64,000 nt of DNA from Kiloniellales bacterium (GTDB lineage Bacteria; Pseudomonadota; Alphaproteobacteria; Kiloniellales; JAKSBE01), in assembly GCA_030066685.1 (NCBI GenBank), contig JASJBF010000006.1, positions 31,396 through 95,395 of the forward strand. Reading direction: 5' to 3'. The notes below the pieces were generated by a model. That model did not search any database. It was not told the DNA's origin and saw only the letters and a list, made by a program, of their open reading frames with translations. Positions 55,911-64,000 of the stretch are shown here, one piece after another. Positions within the stretch are counted from its first letter, which is position 1; the number at the start of each line of letters is the position of its first letter. A program made the translations under genes and the position numbers.

Positions 55911-56411
55911 ATGGCGCGGCGTATCGCGCTTCCCCGTCGAACCACGCCCGGCCGGGTCTTCTTCGGCCTCCTCGTCGCCTGCGCCCTGCCCGGGGCCTTC
56001 CTCGGACTGGTCGGGGCCGCCGAGTCCGGACTGCTGCTCAGGCCCCACGAGGCCCTGCCCGGGATCGCGGCCTTCGCCTTGGTGTTCCTCTACTTTGCCC
56101 TGCCGGCCGCGGTCTGCCTGGGGCTGCCGCTGCTCTGGCTGCTGCGCCGCCTGGCCCGGGAGAGCTGGTGGGCCTTCGTCCTGGGCGGCGCCCTGACCGC
56201 GGTGCTCTGGGCCGCCCTGGTCCAGGCCCCGGCCGGGGGCACGGCGGCGAAGGACGCCGAGGCCGCGACCTGGCGCTTCCTGCTCGCCGTCGCCCTGCCC
56301 GGCGGCCTGGCCGGACTTGGCTTCTGGCTGACTGCCTACCTGCCGGGCGGCCGCCGGCCCCGCCGTGCGCGCCGTCAGACCAGCCTCGAGAGCGAGCCCC
56401 CGGCGCTCTAG
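55911..56411 (+). CDS. Membrane protein with four predicted helices
   Basis: 166 residues with four hydrophobic segments (about residues 15-36, 48-77, 86-104 and 120-143, for example GVFFGLLVACALPGAFLGLV-like text and FLYFALPAAVCLGLPLLWLL) and a basic C-terminus. Positive residues at both ends suggest both lie in the cytosol. I recognise no family. It follows thiE by 62 bases on the same strand and overlaps the convergent gene by four bases. Confidence 0.55.
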   Translation: MARRIALPRRTTPGRVFFGLLVACALPGAFLGLVGAAESGLLLRPHEALPGIAAFALVFLYFALPAAVCLGLPLLWLLRRLARESWWAFVLGGALTAVLWAALVQAPAGGTAAKDAEAATWRFLLAVALPGGLAGLGFWLTAYLPGGRRPRRARRQTSLESEPPAL

Positions 56412-56899
56412 TTGCCCAAAGTCCTCGCGATCTCGATTTCGAAGGCGCTGCCAGAGCCCACCAAGATCTGCAGGATGAGAACCCGCGCCTCGTTTGCGCC
56501 GGGCGGGCGGCCGCGCGGCATCCGCAGAATCAGGTCTTTGACGACGTGTTTCTCACCCGGCGCTAGGCCTACGGCGTAATCCACGCGAGGACCGCTTGCG
56601 GCCTGATGGCCGAAGGGCTCGCCCGTCGTCTTGTCGAGGTAGGCGGCGGAGAGGCGGAAGCCGGCGATTTCGAGGGTCTGGGGATAGTTGCGATTGGGCT
56701 CGAGGGCGACCGCTTCGATCTCCAGGACTTCGACATCTGCGCGCACGTCGAGCCGGCAATGGCCTCGGGCCCAGAGGCCCCAGTCGCTGCCGTAGCTGTT
56801 GATGTAAACCGGCTCTGCCGCCTCAGCCATGGAACCGGCGTGGTTTGTGGCGAGTCCCAGGATCAGCAGGAAGGCCGTAATCGCGGTTGTCGTTTTCAC
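56408..56899 (-). CDS. Secreted protein of unknown function
   Basis: 163 residues from GTG 56899, which has GGGAGG eight bases before it; an ATG at 56917 is the alternative and would place six residues before the signal peptide. The signal peptide is KTTTAITAFLLILGLA, cut near AEAA. The mature part is mostly beta (VYINSYGSDWGLWARGH, LDVRADVEVLEIEAVALE, EKHVVKDLILRMPRG), like a small carbohydrate- or metal-binding sandwich, but no family is recognised. It is downstream of the EamA pair on the same strand. Confidence 0.55.
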   Translation of the reverse strand: MKTTTAITAFLLILGLATNHAGSMAEAAEPVYINSYGSDWGLWARGHCRLDVRADVEVLEIEAVALEPNRNYPQTLEIAGFRLSAAYLDKTTGEPFGHQAASGPRVDYAVGLAPGEKHVVKDLILRMPRGRPPGANEARVLILQILVGSGSAFEIEIARTLGN

Positions 56900-56932
56900 C
56901 TGGCGGGCCTCCCTCATTTCCGGCGGGCGCGA

Positions 56933-57883
56933 TCAGCGGGCTGCAGTGACGGCCTTGCGACCTCGCCATGCCGCTTTGGAGCTCCCGGCCGCGGTCAGCA
57001 GGGCGCCTGCAAAGTAGATCAGGAGGCCGGTCAAAGTCGCGCGGGCGAAGTCCACGCGGCCCTCGACCATCTGGAAGCCGAACACGAGCACCGGCCCGAG
57101 CGAGGTCATGGCGCCGATGGTCAGCGCCGAGACGAGCGAAACCGCCTTTTGCATGGCGTAGATCGGCAAGGCCATGACGAGCAGTCCGAAGACGACTGCC
57201 AAGGCGACATCTTCGACCGGCACTGGGCCCTTGGCGTCGAGGCCGAGCGCGGTGCCGCCGACCGACAGCAAGATGTAGAGCGGAAAACGCAAACCGATCT
57301 GCGCCATGGGGCCGACCCCGCGGCGGTCAAGACGACCCGCATAGAGCAGCAACAGCGAGATCAGAGAACCGGACGCGATTGAGAGGGCTATGCCGGCAAG
57401 CGCGACGGAGGGACTGCCGCGCACGAAGCCGGACCAGCCCGCAAGGGTGCTGAAGATCAGAACAGCAAGCCCGAGCGCGATGATGACGAGCCCGGCCACC
57501 TCGAGCCGATTCCGCACCGAAGTGGCTCCAGGCATGCCGAGCCGAGCCGCGACGAGCGTGGTGAGCGGCACCGAACCGGAAAAGACGGCGAAGGCAACGG
57601 CAGGTTCGACGAGTTGGACCGCGAGGAGGTAGGCGATCCATCCGCCGGCGGCACAGATGTTGGCGAAGGCCAGAGCCGTCGGATCGGCAAGCGCCAGGGC
57701 GATTTCCTCTGGCCTTCGCAGCAAGGTCAGCCCGATCGCTCCGGCGGCGCAGATGCCAAACACCAGCGAGCCGATCAGGAAGGAATCCATTCGCTGCAAC
57801 ACGCCGCCGAAGTACACGGCCTGCACCGCTTCCAGGGTTACGAAGGCAAGGCACCACAGCAAGCCTTGGACACCGGCGTTCAT
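56933..57883 (-). CDS. EamA/DMT-family exporter
   Basis: 316 residues, ten membrane helices in two EamA repeats. The family exports metabolites such as amino acids, nucleotides or drugs. ANICAAGGWIAYLLAVQLVE and VFSGSVPLTTLVAARLG are typical of the first repeat, IGAMTSLGPVLVFGFQMVEG of the second. It follows another EamA gene by 9 bases, both transcribed away from a LysR-type regulator. Substrate unknown; low homology between the two suggests a heteromeric or sequential pair. Confidence 0.85.
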   Translation of the reverse strand: MNAGVQGLLWCLAFVTLEAVQAVYFGGVLQRMDSFLIGSLVFGICAAGAIGLTLLRRPEEIALALADPTALAFANICAAGGWIAYLLAVQLVEPAVAFAVFSGSVPLTTLVAARLGMPGATSVRNRLEVAGLVIIALGLAVLIFSTLAGWSGFVRGSPSVALAGIALSIASGSLISLLLLYAGRLDRRGVGPMAQIGLRFPLYILLSVGGTALGLDAKGPVPVEDVALAVVFGLLVMALPIYAMQKAVSLVSALTIGAMTSLGPVLVFGFQMVEGRVDFARATLTGLLIYFAGALLTAAGSSKAAWRGRKAVTAAR

Positions 57884-57892
57884 CCCGGGGGC

Positions 57893-58855
57893 TCAGATGG
57901 ACTTGCCGGCTGTGATCGGCCGGCGGGCGGGCGCAAGTCGCCGCATGGCGAGGACGCCTGCCCCGGCAATCAGGATCATTCCAGAGACCGTTGCGACATC
58001 GGGACTCTCGGAGAAAAACAGGAAACCCCAGAAGGCCGCGAAGACCAGATAGGCGTAGTCGAAAGGCGCGATGATCGTCGGTGGGCCGGACTGGTAGGCC
58101 TTCGCGACGCCCGCGCTGACCGCGACGATGAGCAGGGCCATGAGCGTCATCAGCGCCCACTCTTGCGCCCCCATCGGCACCCAGTGCCCGAGCAGGAAGG
58201 GGTCGGCCGAGGCTTCTCCCGGACTCGGCCCCCAGAAGGCAAGCGCGCCGGTCGCGACGATTCCGGCCAGCAAGAAGGAAGCGTTCAAGACCAGGGAAAG
58301 CACCAGCGGCGCCGCACCGATGCACTTGCTGCGGGTGATGATCATGGCGAGGGCGTAGAGCACCGCCGAAAGGATGGGCAAGAGCATCGCAGGGGAGAAG
58401 GCGCTGGTGCCGGGCCTTAGCATCACCAAGACACCGACGAAACCGAGCACAAGGGACATGCCTCGCCAGAGCCCGACCGGCTCCCGGAGCAGAAGCGCGG
58501 AAAACAGCGCGATGAACAGCGGCCCGGTGTAGAGGGCGGCGGCGGCGACGGACAGGTTCAAGGCCGGCAGGGCCGCGTAGAAGGCAATCCACATCGATAC
58601 CAGCAGGCCGCTGCGCAGGACCATCCAAGGCAGGGCTTTCTGTCCGATCACCCAAGGCCGACGGCAAAGGAGCAAGGGAATGATCGAAATCGGGACCGCC
58701 AAGATCGAGCGCGCCACGAAGATCTGCCACAGCGTCAACTCGGTGCTGACGTGCTTGACCAAGGCATCGCCGAGGGACATCAGCAACACCGATGCCAAGA
58801 TCATGATGATCCCGAGAATTGTGTTTTCCCGATGTTGCCCGGTCGATTGTTCCAT
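57893..58855 (-). CDS. EamA/DMT-family exporter
   Basis: 320 residues, ten helices. First repeat IMILASVLLMSLGDALVKHV and YAALPALNLSVAAALY-type text; second PFDYAYLVFAAFWGFLFFSE, the DMT signature. It is first in the EamA pair and lies 79 bases from the divergent LysR gene, so it is likely that regulator's target. The pair could export one compound that induces the system. Substrate unknown. Confidence 0.88.
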   Translation of the reverse strand: MEQSTGQHRENTILGIIMILASVLLMSLGDALVKHVSTELTLWQIFVARSILAVPISIIPLLLCRRPWVIGQKALPWMVLRSGLLVSMWIAFYAALPALNLSVAAAALYTGPLFIALFSALLLREPVGLWRGMSLVLGFVGVLVMLRPGTSAFSPAMLLPILSAVLYALAMIITRSKCIGAAPLVLSLVLNASFLLAGIVATGALAFWGPSPGEASADPFLLGHWVPMGAQEWALMTLMALLIVAVSAGVAKAYQSGPPTIIAPFDYAYLVFAAFWGFLFFSESPDVATVSGMILIAGAGVLAMRRLAPARRPITAGKSI

Positions 58856-58934
58856 AGGTCCAGGCCGAAGCGGTTTGCCAAAATGATTTTGGGTAAAGTA
58901 TTAGGCCGTGTTAAAGTCGATTTTCAAATGAGTT
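58856..58934. promoter_or_regulatory. Divergent control region between LysR and EamA genes
   Basis: This 79-base AT-rich region (about half the GC of its neighbours) separates divergent genes, the classical place for a LysR binding site (T-N11-A) and overlapping promoters. I see TTTGGGTAAAGTATTA and TTAAAGTCG but cannot fix one site. Placement and family habit are the evidence. Confidence 0.5.
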
Positions 58935-59864
58935 ATGGATCAAAATACATTACTTGAGCTTATGAATAAGCTGGGCAAGAACCTGCCTCCCCTGGCCAGC
59001 CTCCTTCCCTTCGAGGCTGCTGCGCGGCTTGAGAGCTTCACGCGGGCCGCCGAGGAGTTGCACCTGACCCAGGCCGCCGTCAGCCGCCAGATCCGGGCCC
59101 TGGAGGAGGACCTGGGAGTCCGTCTCTTCGAGCGCCGCCATCGGGCCGTGTTCCTTACCGAAGCGGGCCGCGATCTCGGACGCAGCGTTACGGCGGGACT
59201 GGAGAGCATTGCCGCCCGAGCGACCGACCTGCGCAGCCTGCCGCGAAGCGGCGAGGTGGTCCTCTTCGCAGAGCTTTGCTATGCGTTCTACTGGGTGATG
59301 CCCCGCCTTTCCGACTTTCACCAACGCCAACCTCGGATCGATGTCCGGGTCACGGCGTCGACCATGCCTGTCGCCCAGTCGCATGAGGACTTCGACGTGG
59401 CACTGCAGACCTCCGGTCGGGCCAGCGGCACCCACGTCCGGGCCTTCACCGCCTCGGACGAGGTCTTCCCGGTGTGCAGCCCGAGCTATCTGGCGGGACG
59501 AAGAGCGCCGCTGTCTCTGGCCGATCTGCCGGACCACGCCTTGCTGCACCACAAGGTCGAGCCGCAGGATTGGCTGGAATGGGACGACTGGCTCGAGCGA
59601 CTGGGCTTGACCCAGCGCGTCGGCCACAGAGGGGCGGTCTTCGACAGCTATCCGGTCTTGATCCAGGCTGCCGTGGAAGGTCACGGTATCGGCTTGGGAT
59701 GGCGGCAAGCGGTGGAGAGGCTTCTGCAATCCGGCAGTCTGATTCGGCCTTTCGAGGAAAGCGTCGTGCTTGGGGAAGGCCTGTCGGTCTATCGGCGCGA
59801 AAGGGCCCGATCCCGCCCCGAGGCCGACGCCCTGCTGTCATGGCTCAGGGCCGAGCTGGTCTGA
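58935..59864 (+). CDS. LysR-family transcriptional regulator
   Basis: 309 residues. N-terminal winged helix: LLPFEAAARLESFTRAAEEL, LTQAAVSRQIRALEEDLGVR and LFERRHRAVFLTEAGRDL; C-terminal effector domain from about residue 100 with the GcvA-like layout. It is divergent from the two EamA exporters and most likely activates them when an effector binds. The ATG at 58935 has no strong ribosome site; an ATG nine codons on is possible. Confidence 0.92.
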   Translation: MDQNTLLELMNKLGKNLPPLASLLPFEAAARLESFTRAAEELHLTQAAVSRQIRALEEDLGVRLFERRHRAVFLTEAGRDLGRSVTAGLESIAARATDLRSLPRSGEVVLFAELCYAFYWVMPRLSDFHQRQPRIDVRVTASTMPVAQSHEDFDVALQTSGRASGTHVRAFTASDEVFPVCSPSYLAGRRAPLSLADLPDHALLHHKVEPQDWLEWDDWLERLGLTQRVGHRGAVFDSYPVLIQAAVEGHGIGLGWRQAVERLLQSGSLIRPFEESVVLGEGLSVYRRERARSRPEADALLSWLRAELV

Positions 59865-60026
59865 AGAGGTGCATCGGGTTCTATCCCCGGAGCCTTCGTC
59901 CCGGATCGGCTCGGCAAGGCGAGGCGTCCGACCGCGAGGCGTCGCCAGTCCCCGGCAAGGCCACCCGCTCTGCGGCAGGATTCCACGCTGCGCATACCGC
60001 TGGACCGGGTCTGCATCCGCTGGCTG

Positions 60027-61112
60027 TTAGAGGTACATCTCCTCGATGTCGACGGTGGATTCCCGGCCCAGGCGGTCGAAGTGCGCGGCCAGCCAGTCCT
60101 CGGTCCGGGCGCGCCCGATCTCGAAGAGGTGCTCGAGGAAGGCCCGGTCGGCGTTGAGCTTGCTCGAGACGCCGAGCTCGGCCATCACGTCCTCGGCGTG
60201 GATCACGTGCAGCAGCAGGCGCTTGAGGCGGCCGCCGTGGTCGAAGCCGTCGTCGATCAGGCGGGTGACGAAGTTGATCGCCCGCATCTCCCGCATCAGG
60301 CTGGCATTGAAGGTCAGGACGTTCAGACGGTCCATGATCTCCTGGGCGCTGGTCGGCACGCTGTCGCTGTTGATCGGGTTCAGCTGGACCAGCAGGATGT
60401 CGCGGCAGTCGGCGTGGTAGATCAGCGGGTAGATCGCCGGATTGCCCATGTAGCCGCCGTCCCAATAGGCCTCCTCGCCGATCTCCACCGCGTGATGCAG
60501 GAAAGGCAGGCAGGTCGAGGCGACGACCGCCTCCAGCTCCATCTCCGAGAGGTCGAAGACCTTGATCCGGCCGCGCTTGACGTTGGTCGCCGAGACGAAG
60601 AGCTTGACCGCCCGGCAGCCGCGCAGGACCTCGAAGTCGACCATCTCGCCCAGGATGGCGCGCAGCGGGTTCAGGTCGAAGACGTTGTACTGATAGGGCG
60701 AGAAGACCCGAGACATCATGTCCATCGCCCAGTAGCCGGGCGAGAAGTCCATGCGTCCGGGCCCCATCAGCCGGTCGAGGGCGCTGGGCTGAAGCGGCGA
60801 TAGGGCGGCGATCTGCGAGACCCGCTCCCAGAAACGGCGCAGCATCTGCCGCGCCTCCGCACGGCCGCCGACGGTCAGGCCGTAAGCCATGACGGTGCCG
60901 TTGACGGCCCCGGCGCTGGTCCCCGTGATCGCCTCGATCTCGACCCGGTCGTCCTCCAGCAGGCGGTCCAGGACCCCCCAAGTGAAGGCACCGTGGGCGC
61001 CACCGCCCTGGAGGGCCAGGTTGATCCGCCGGACCTCGGCGCCGTGCGGCCAGGGATCTCCGCAGGGTCCGGATCGCGAGGTGTTGCGGGCGTTCTGCTC
61101 GGACATTGTCAT
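60027..61112 (-). CDS. Patatin-like phospholipase
   Basis: 361 residues, complete patatin catalytic set: ALQGGGAHGAFTWG (33-46), GTSAG with Ser66, and WDGG with Asp218. It is a paralogue of the gene at 4885-5997 (same core motifs, same SPYQYN..DLNPLR, STCLPFLHHAVEIG), but without that gene's basic N-terminal tail. A second ATG six bases later is an alternative start. It is divergent from another patatin of a different subfamily 170 bases away. It has no signal peptide. The substrate may be phospholipid or stored lipid. Confidence 0.92.
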   Translation of the reverse strand: MTMSEQNARNTSRSGPCGDPWPHGAEVRRINLALQGGGAHGAFTWGVLDRLLEDDRVEIEAITGTSAGAVNGTVMAYGLTVGGRAEARQMLRRFWERVSQIAALSPLQPSALDRLMGPGRMDFSPGYWAMDMMSRVFSPYQYNVFDLNPLRAILGEMVDFEVLRGCRAVKLFVSATNVKRGRIKVFDLSEMELEAVVASTCLPFLHHAVEIGEEAYWDGGYMGNPAIYPLIYHADCRDILLVQLNPINSDSVPTSAQEIMDRLNVLTFNASLMREMRAINFVTRLIDDGFDHGGRLKRLLLHVIHAEDVMAELGVSSKLNADRAFLEHLFEIGRARTEDWLAAHFDRLGRESTVDIEEMYL

Positions 61113-61282
61113 TCCATTAAGACTCGACTAACAGCCCCATAGGTAAATTCTTTGCTATCATTACGAAACACGACTGTGGCGGTGCCGCGGGGCGAGGCGG
61201 CGCCTCCTGTGCTAAGCTAAGGCGTTCGAGGGTTAACAAGCCGCCAAAAGGCGCAAGCGGTCAAACGGTAGGGAATCGCTTC

Positions 61283-62323
61283 GTGAACGAGGTCCCACGC
61301 ACAGCCGGCCTCACCCGGTTTCTGGGCCGTCCGGCGCAGCCCCTTCGGGTGCTGTCGATCGACGGCGGCGGGATTCGTGGCATCATTCCGGCCCTGGTCC
61401 TGGCCGACATCGAGCGGCGGGTCGGCAAGCCGGTGTCGGAGATCTTCGACCTCATCGTAGGAACCTCGATCGGCGGCCTGATCGGCCTGGCCCTGGTGAC
61501 CCCCGACGCTGAGGGCAAGCCCAGGTTCTCGGCCCGCACCCTCTCCCGTCTGATCGAGAAGAACGCCGATCGGGTCTTCGAGCGCTCGCTCTGGCACAAG
61601 GTGACCGCAGTCGGAAATCTGGCCAACAGCAAGTACCCGGAAGAGGGCTTCAACCGGGTGCTGGCCGAGATGTTCGGCGAGACCAAGCTCTCGGAGGCCC
61701 TGACCAGCGTCATGGTGACCTCCTACGAGATCGAGCGGCGCATTCCTTTCTTCTTCCGCAGCCGCAACGCCCGGCTTCGGGAAGGCTACGACTTCCCCAT
61801 GGCGCAGGTGGTGCGGGCGACGACGGCGGCACCGACCTACTTCGAGCCGGCCCACGTGCCCTCCGAGGACGGACACGACTACTTCGCCCTGGTCGACGGC
61901 GCGGTCTTCGCCTACAACCCGGCGCTCTGCGCCCTGATCGAGGCCCAGGAGATCGCGGAAGGCAACCGTGAGATCTTCATGGTCTCCCTCGGTGCCGGCG
62001 AGCTGACCCGGCGCCTGCCTTACGAGGAATGCCGCAACTGGGGCGCGGCGACCTGGGCCCAGCCGCTGTTCTCCCTGATGTGCGACGGCGTCGCCCATTC
62101 GGTCGACTACCAGATCCGGCATATCCTCCAGCAAGGAACCAACGGCCGACCCAACTATTTCCGTTTTCAGGTCCGGCTCGACGTCGGCAACGACGACATG
62201 GACGACATCAGCCGCTCCAACGTCCGGGTGCTGAAGCTGCTGGCCGAGGACATGATCCTCAAGAACCGCCGGACCCTGAAGGAGCTCTCGGGCTACCTCC
62301 TCGAGTGGAGCCGGGCCGCCTAG
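61283..62323 (+). CDS. Patatin-like phospholipase, plant/CapV-type
   Basis: 346 residues from GTG 61283 (GGGAA nine bases before). This patatin is of the other, plant-like type: LSIDGGGIRGIIPALVL, GTSIGGLIGLAL with Ser62, and LVDGAVFAYNPAL with Asp205. Such proteins act on membrane lipids; CapV in CBASS defence is one relative, but there is no cyclic-nucleotide synthase gene nearby, so a defence role is unsupported. A terminator-like hairpin follows at 62391. Confidence 0.9.
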   Translation: MNEVPRTAGLTRFLGRPAQPLRVLSIDGGGIRGIIPALVLADIERRVGKPVSEIFDLIVGTSIGGLIGLALVTPDAEGKPRFSARTLSRLIEKNADRVFERSLWHKVTAVGNLANSKYPEEGFNRVLAEMFGETKLSEALTSVMVTSYEIERRIPFFFRSRNARLREGYDFPMAQVVRATTAAPTYFEPAHVPSEDGHDYFALVDGAVFAYNPALCALIEAQEIAEGNREIFMVSLGAGELTRRLPYEECRNWGAATWAQPLFSLMCDGVAHSVDYQIRHILQQGTNGRPNYFRFQVRLDVGNDDMDDISRSNVRVLKLLAEDMILKNRRTLKELSGYLLEWSRAA

Positions 62324-62390
62324 GTCGGGACGGGGTCGAGCCGAGGCCGTCCGAGACGGGTTTCGGTGCCGGCCCGAGGAGCTGGAGGTT

Positions 62391-62418
62391 GCTGCGCTGT
62401 CCGCAGCACGGCGTTTTT
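62391..62418 (+). terminator. Terminator candidate after the patatin gene
   Basis: GCTGCG-CTGTC-CGCAGC forms a 6-base-pair stem, then ACGGCG and five T. The T-run is 6 bases off the stem, so termination is plausible but not strong. The surrounding 62324-62603 stretch holds no gene that I can support. Confidence 0.4.
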
Positions 62419-62603
62419 CCGTGAATCCCTACATCTGATGCGCGATCCGGATAGCCAAGCGGCCTCGTAATTGGCGAAACTTTCCCGAACGGTCCGCGCT
62501 ATCCAAGTCGAAGAGGACTCATCCGGGCGGCGGGGTTAGGAGCGGCATTGGACTCTTCGGGGCTTCGGATCGTGTGGCTTTGGGCCAGGGCGGGTAGCGT
62601 TCG

Positions 62604-63566
62604 ATGGGTTCACGGGGGAGTCCCAAGCGGTCGTCGTTTCGGCGGGCACCGGGTTGCCTGGACGCCAGGAGCGGCAAGGTCGGGCGGGCCGGGTCGCGGT
62701 CGACGTCCATAGACCAGGCTCAGCTCGCGAAGGTGGGCGACACCTCCGACGCACAAATCGTGCGGATCGATCTCTGCGCCGCGCTGACCGACCGGCAGGC
62801 CGCCCTTGAGCTGCCGAGGGATGCCGTCGAGGCCGAGGGGTTCTACCTTCTCGCCATCGACCTCGGTGGTCGAACCGAACCCGCCGCCGAGGGGCGGTCC
62901 GAGACCGCGGCTCCGGCAGCCGATCGTCTCGTTGATGGCGAGGGATCGGAGGCCGAGGGGCGTTGGATCTCTCTCAGGGTGAAACGCCGAGCGCTCGAAT
63001 CCCGTCTCCAGGCCCTGACCCAGGTTCCGATCGTGGCGCCGCTCGTCTTCGAGCCGAACCTCATGCAGTCTTCGAAAGGCCGCACCCTGGTCGATGACCG
63101 GGTTCGGCGTCTCTTAAAACGCCTCAAAGTCGGCGGCGGCCTGGAGATCGTCGCAGGCCTGGAGGAAGCCCTGATGACATCCCTGCTCACTTGCTGCCGG
63201 CACAACTACAGCCTGCGCTTCGACGATCATGCTGCGGCGAGACTGCCGCGGCACGTCAAGTTGGTGGAAGACTACATCGTGAAGAACGCGGAGAAGCCGA
63301 TCTCGATGAAGGACTTGGAGGGAGTCGCCGGGATCAGCGCCAGGTCGATACACCACGCCTTTCGGCGGTTCCGTGGTTATTCGCCCAAGGCCTTGCTGCA
63401 GGCGGTCCGCCTGGATCGAGCGCACCGGACCTTGCTGTCCGCAGACCCGCGCGAGCGTGTCATGACAATCGCCACGAGCTGCGGCTTCGCCCATCTCGGC
63501 CGCTTCAGCGCCGTCTACAAGAAGCGCTTCGGCGAGCTGCCGTCACAGACGCTCGGCCGCAAGTAG
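62604..63566 (+). CDS. AraC-family transcriptional regulator
   Basis: 320 residues in the frame; the C-terminal third has the two AraC helix-turn-helices (PISMKDLEGVAGISARSIHH, then VMTIATSCGFAHLGRFSAVY with KKRFGELPSQTL). The middle (YLLAIDLGGRT, then LRVKRRALESRLQAL and PLVFEP) matches the AraC-binding-like cupin part. The first ~50 residues (MGSRGSPKRSSFRRAPG) do not look like the family and have no ribosome site, so the true start is probably later, or the N-terminus has been lost. It stands between the patatin and an enoyl-CoA hydratase gene. Confidence 0.82.
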   Translation: MGSRGSPKRSSFRRAPGCLDARSGKVGRAGSRSTSIDQAQLAKVGDTSDAQIVRIDLCAALTDRQAALELPRDAVEAEGFYLLAIDLGGRTEPAAEGRSETAAPAADRLVDGEGSEAEGRWISLRVKRRALESRLQALTQVPIVAPLVFEPNLMQSSKGRTLVDDRVRRLLKRLKVGGGLEIVAGLEEALMTSLLTCCRHNYSLRFDDHAAARLPRHVKLVEDYIVKNAEKPISMKDLEGVAGISARSIHHAFRRFRGYSPKALLQAVRLDRAHRTLLSADPRERVMTIATSCGFAHLGRFSAVYKKRFGELPSQTLGRK

Positions 63567-63635
63567 ACCTGCCCGCTCGACTGGCCGAGAGGCACCGGGC
63601 GGCCTAGACTGCACCCGCAGCGCAGCGGGGAAGCC

Positions 63636-64000
63636 ATGACCGATTCGGTATTGCTTCGGCGCGAGGGCGATGTCGCGACCATCGTCCTTAACCGGCCGGA
63701 CAAGCGTAACGCCCTGACCTTGGAAATGTGGGAGCGCCTGGGCGCGCTGCTCGCCGAGCTCGATGCCGACGACGGCCTGCGCTGCCTGATCCTGCGCGGC
63801 GCCGGCGAGGCCGCCTTCGCCGCCGGGGCCGACATCGCCGAGTTCCCGGCGCTCCGGGCCTCGGCCGCCCAGGCCAAGGCCTATGCCGAGCGCATGGAGC
63901 CGGCCCTGCACGGCCTGAAGCATTGCCGGCACCCGAGCGTCGCCATGATCCTGGGGGCCTGCAGCGGCGGCGGCCTGGAACTGGCCGCGCTCTGCGACAT
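63636..64000 (+). CDS. Enoyl-CoA hydratase/isomerase family protein (3' end beyond window)
   Basis: 121 residues visible from ATG 63636 (GGGGAAG before it). Crotonase fold: VATIVLNRPDKRNALTLEMW, the first oxyanion strand AAFAAGADIAEF and the second GACSGGGLELAALCD. The chain would normally run to about 260 residues, so more than half is missing. Substrate class cannot be told; CoA esters of short or branched acids are usual. Confidence 0.9.
   Translation, partial: MTDSVLLRREGDVATIVLNRPDKRNALTLEMWERLGALLAELDADDGLRCLILRGAGEAAFAAGADIAEFPALRASAAQAKAYAERMEPALHGLKHCRHPSVAMILGACSGGGLELAALCD

Noticed and set aside
61283..62323. CBASS-like defence system around the CapV-type patatin
   Set aside because: No cGAS-like cyclase, Cap2/Cap3 or other defence gene is nearby; the flanks are an ordinary patatin and an AraC regulator.

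Overview
The window is a GC-rich, gene-dense chromosomal segment of an alphaproteobacterium. The C4-pathway 5-aminolevulinate synthase (hemA), the histone deacetylase-like/xseB/ispA/dxs/tlyA order, the aroC-fabI and DnaJ-like/pdxH neighbourhoods and a 17-kDa-antigen-type lipoprotein all point there. A DMSP-demethylase-like gene, choline sulfatase, a TRAP transporter and a peptide-type ABC transporter suggest a marine or osmolyte-using heterotroph of the Rhodospirillales sensu lato (inference). I see no rRNA, tRNA, CRISPR array, prophage or intact insertion sequence; this is core and lightly accessory chromosome.

Layout. 1-2472: TRAP transporter (dctM cut by the window edge, dctQ, dctP) with a decayed Lrp-like gene divergent from it. 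2900-5997: small zinc-ribbon protein, a solitary mreB with its own terminator, and a patatin. 6011-9309: N-formylglutamate amidohydrolase, a small conserved protein, a two-hairpin repeat, and a periplasmic pair (tandem PilJ-like protein plus PstS-like binding protein). 9310-9921: a 600-base gene-free stretch with an AT-rich part. 9922-16672: DmdA-like protein, SleB-type hydrolase, fused SpmA-SpmB membrane protein, a secreted protein overlapping an M15-like peptidase, a secreted form of YqgE, and two small exported proteins. 16660-20012: queuosine operon queA-tgt-queG. 20143-27012: choline sulfatase, 2OG-oxygenase/nuclease pair, nucleotide-sugar dehydrogenase, enoyl-CoA hydratase, tusA, second copy of the two-hairpin repeat, and a TTC38-like TPR protein. 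27103-31479: RND efflux pump and adaptor. 31669-36640: HDAC-like/xseB/ispA/dxs/tlyA, with isoprenoid precursor genes at its core. 36641-47048: sppA, aroC-fabI, YihY, a lipoprotein, DnaJ-like, 17-kDa lipoprotein, then pdxH, a CDF transporter and an SDR. 47115-55848: winged-helix-like protein, hemA, class III aminotransferase, peptide ABC transporter without an ATPase, pyrE and thiE. 55911-64000: small membrane and secreted proteins, two EamA exporters divergent from a LysR regulator, two divergent patatins, an AraC regulator and a cut-off enoyl-CoA hydratase.

Most striking observations. (1) Two 99-base copies of an intergenic two-hairpin element (7378-7476 and 25467-25565) align without gaps, and three outer base pairs of the second hairpin change on both arms together, so the paired structure is conserved. 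(2) The tRNA-guanine transglycosylase lacks all three cysteine zinc ligands (Ser306, Asn308, Leu311) but keeps the histidine and both catalytic aspartates. (3) A secreted tandem PilJ-domain protein without any signalling domain sits beside a PstS-like binding protein. (4) mreB stands alone without mreC, mreD or rodA. No clearly new multi-gene defence or biosynthetic system is visible.
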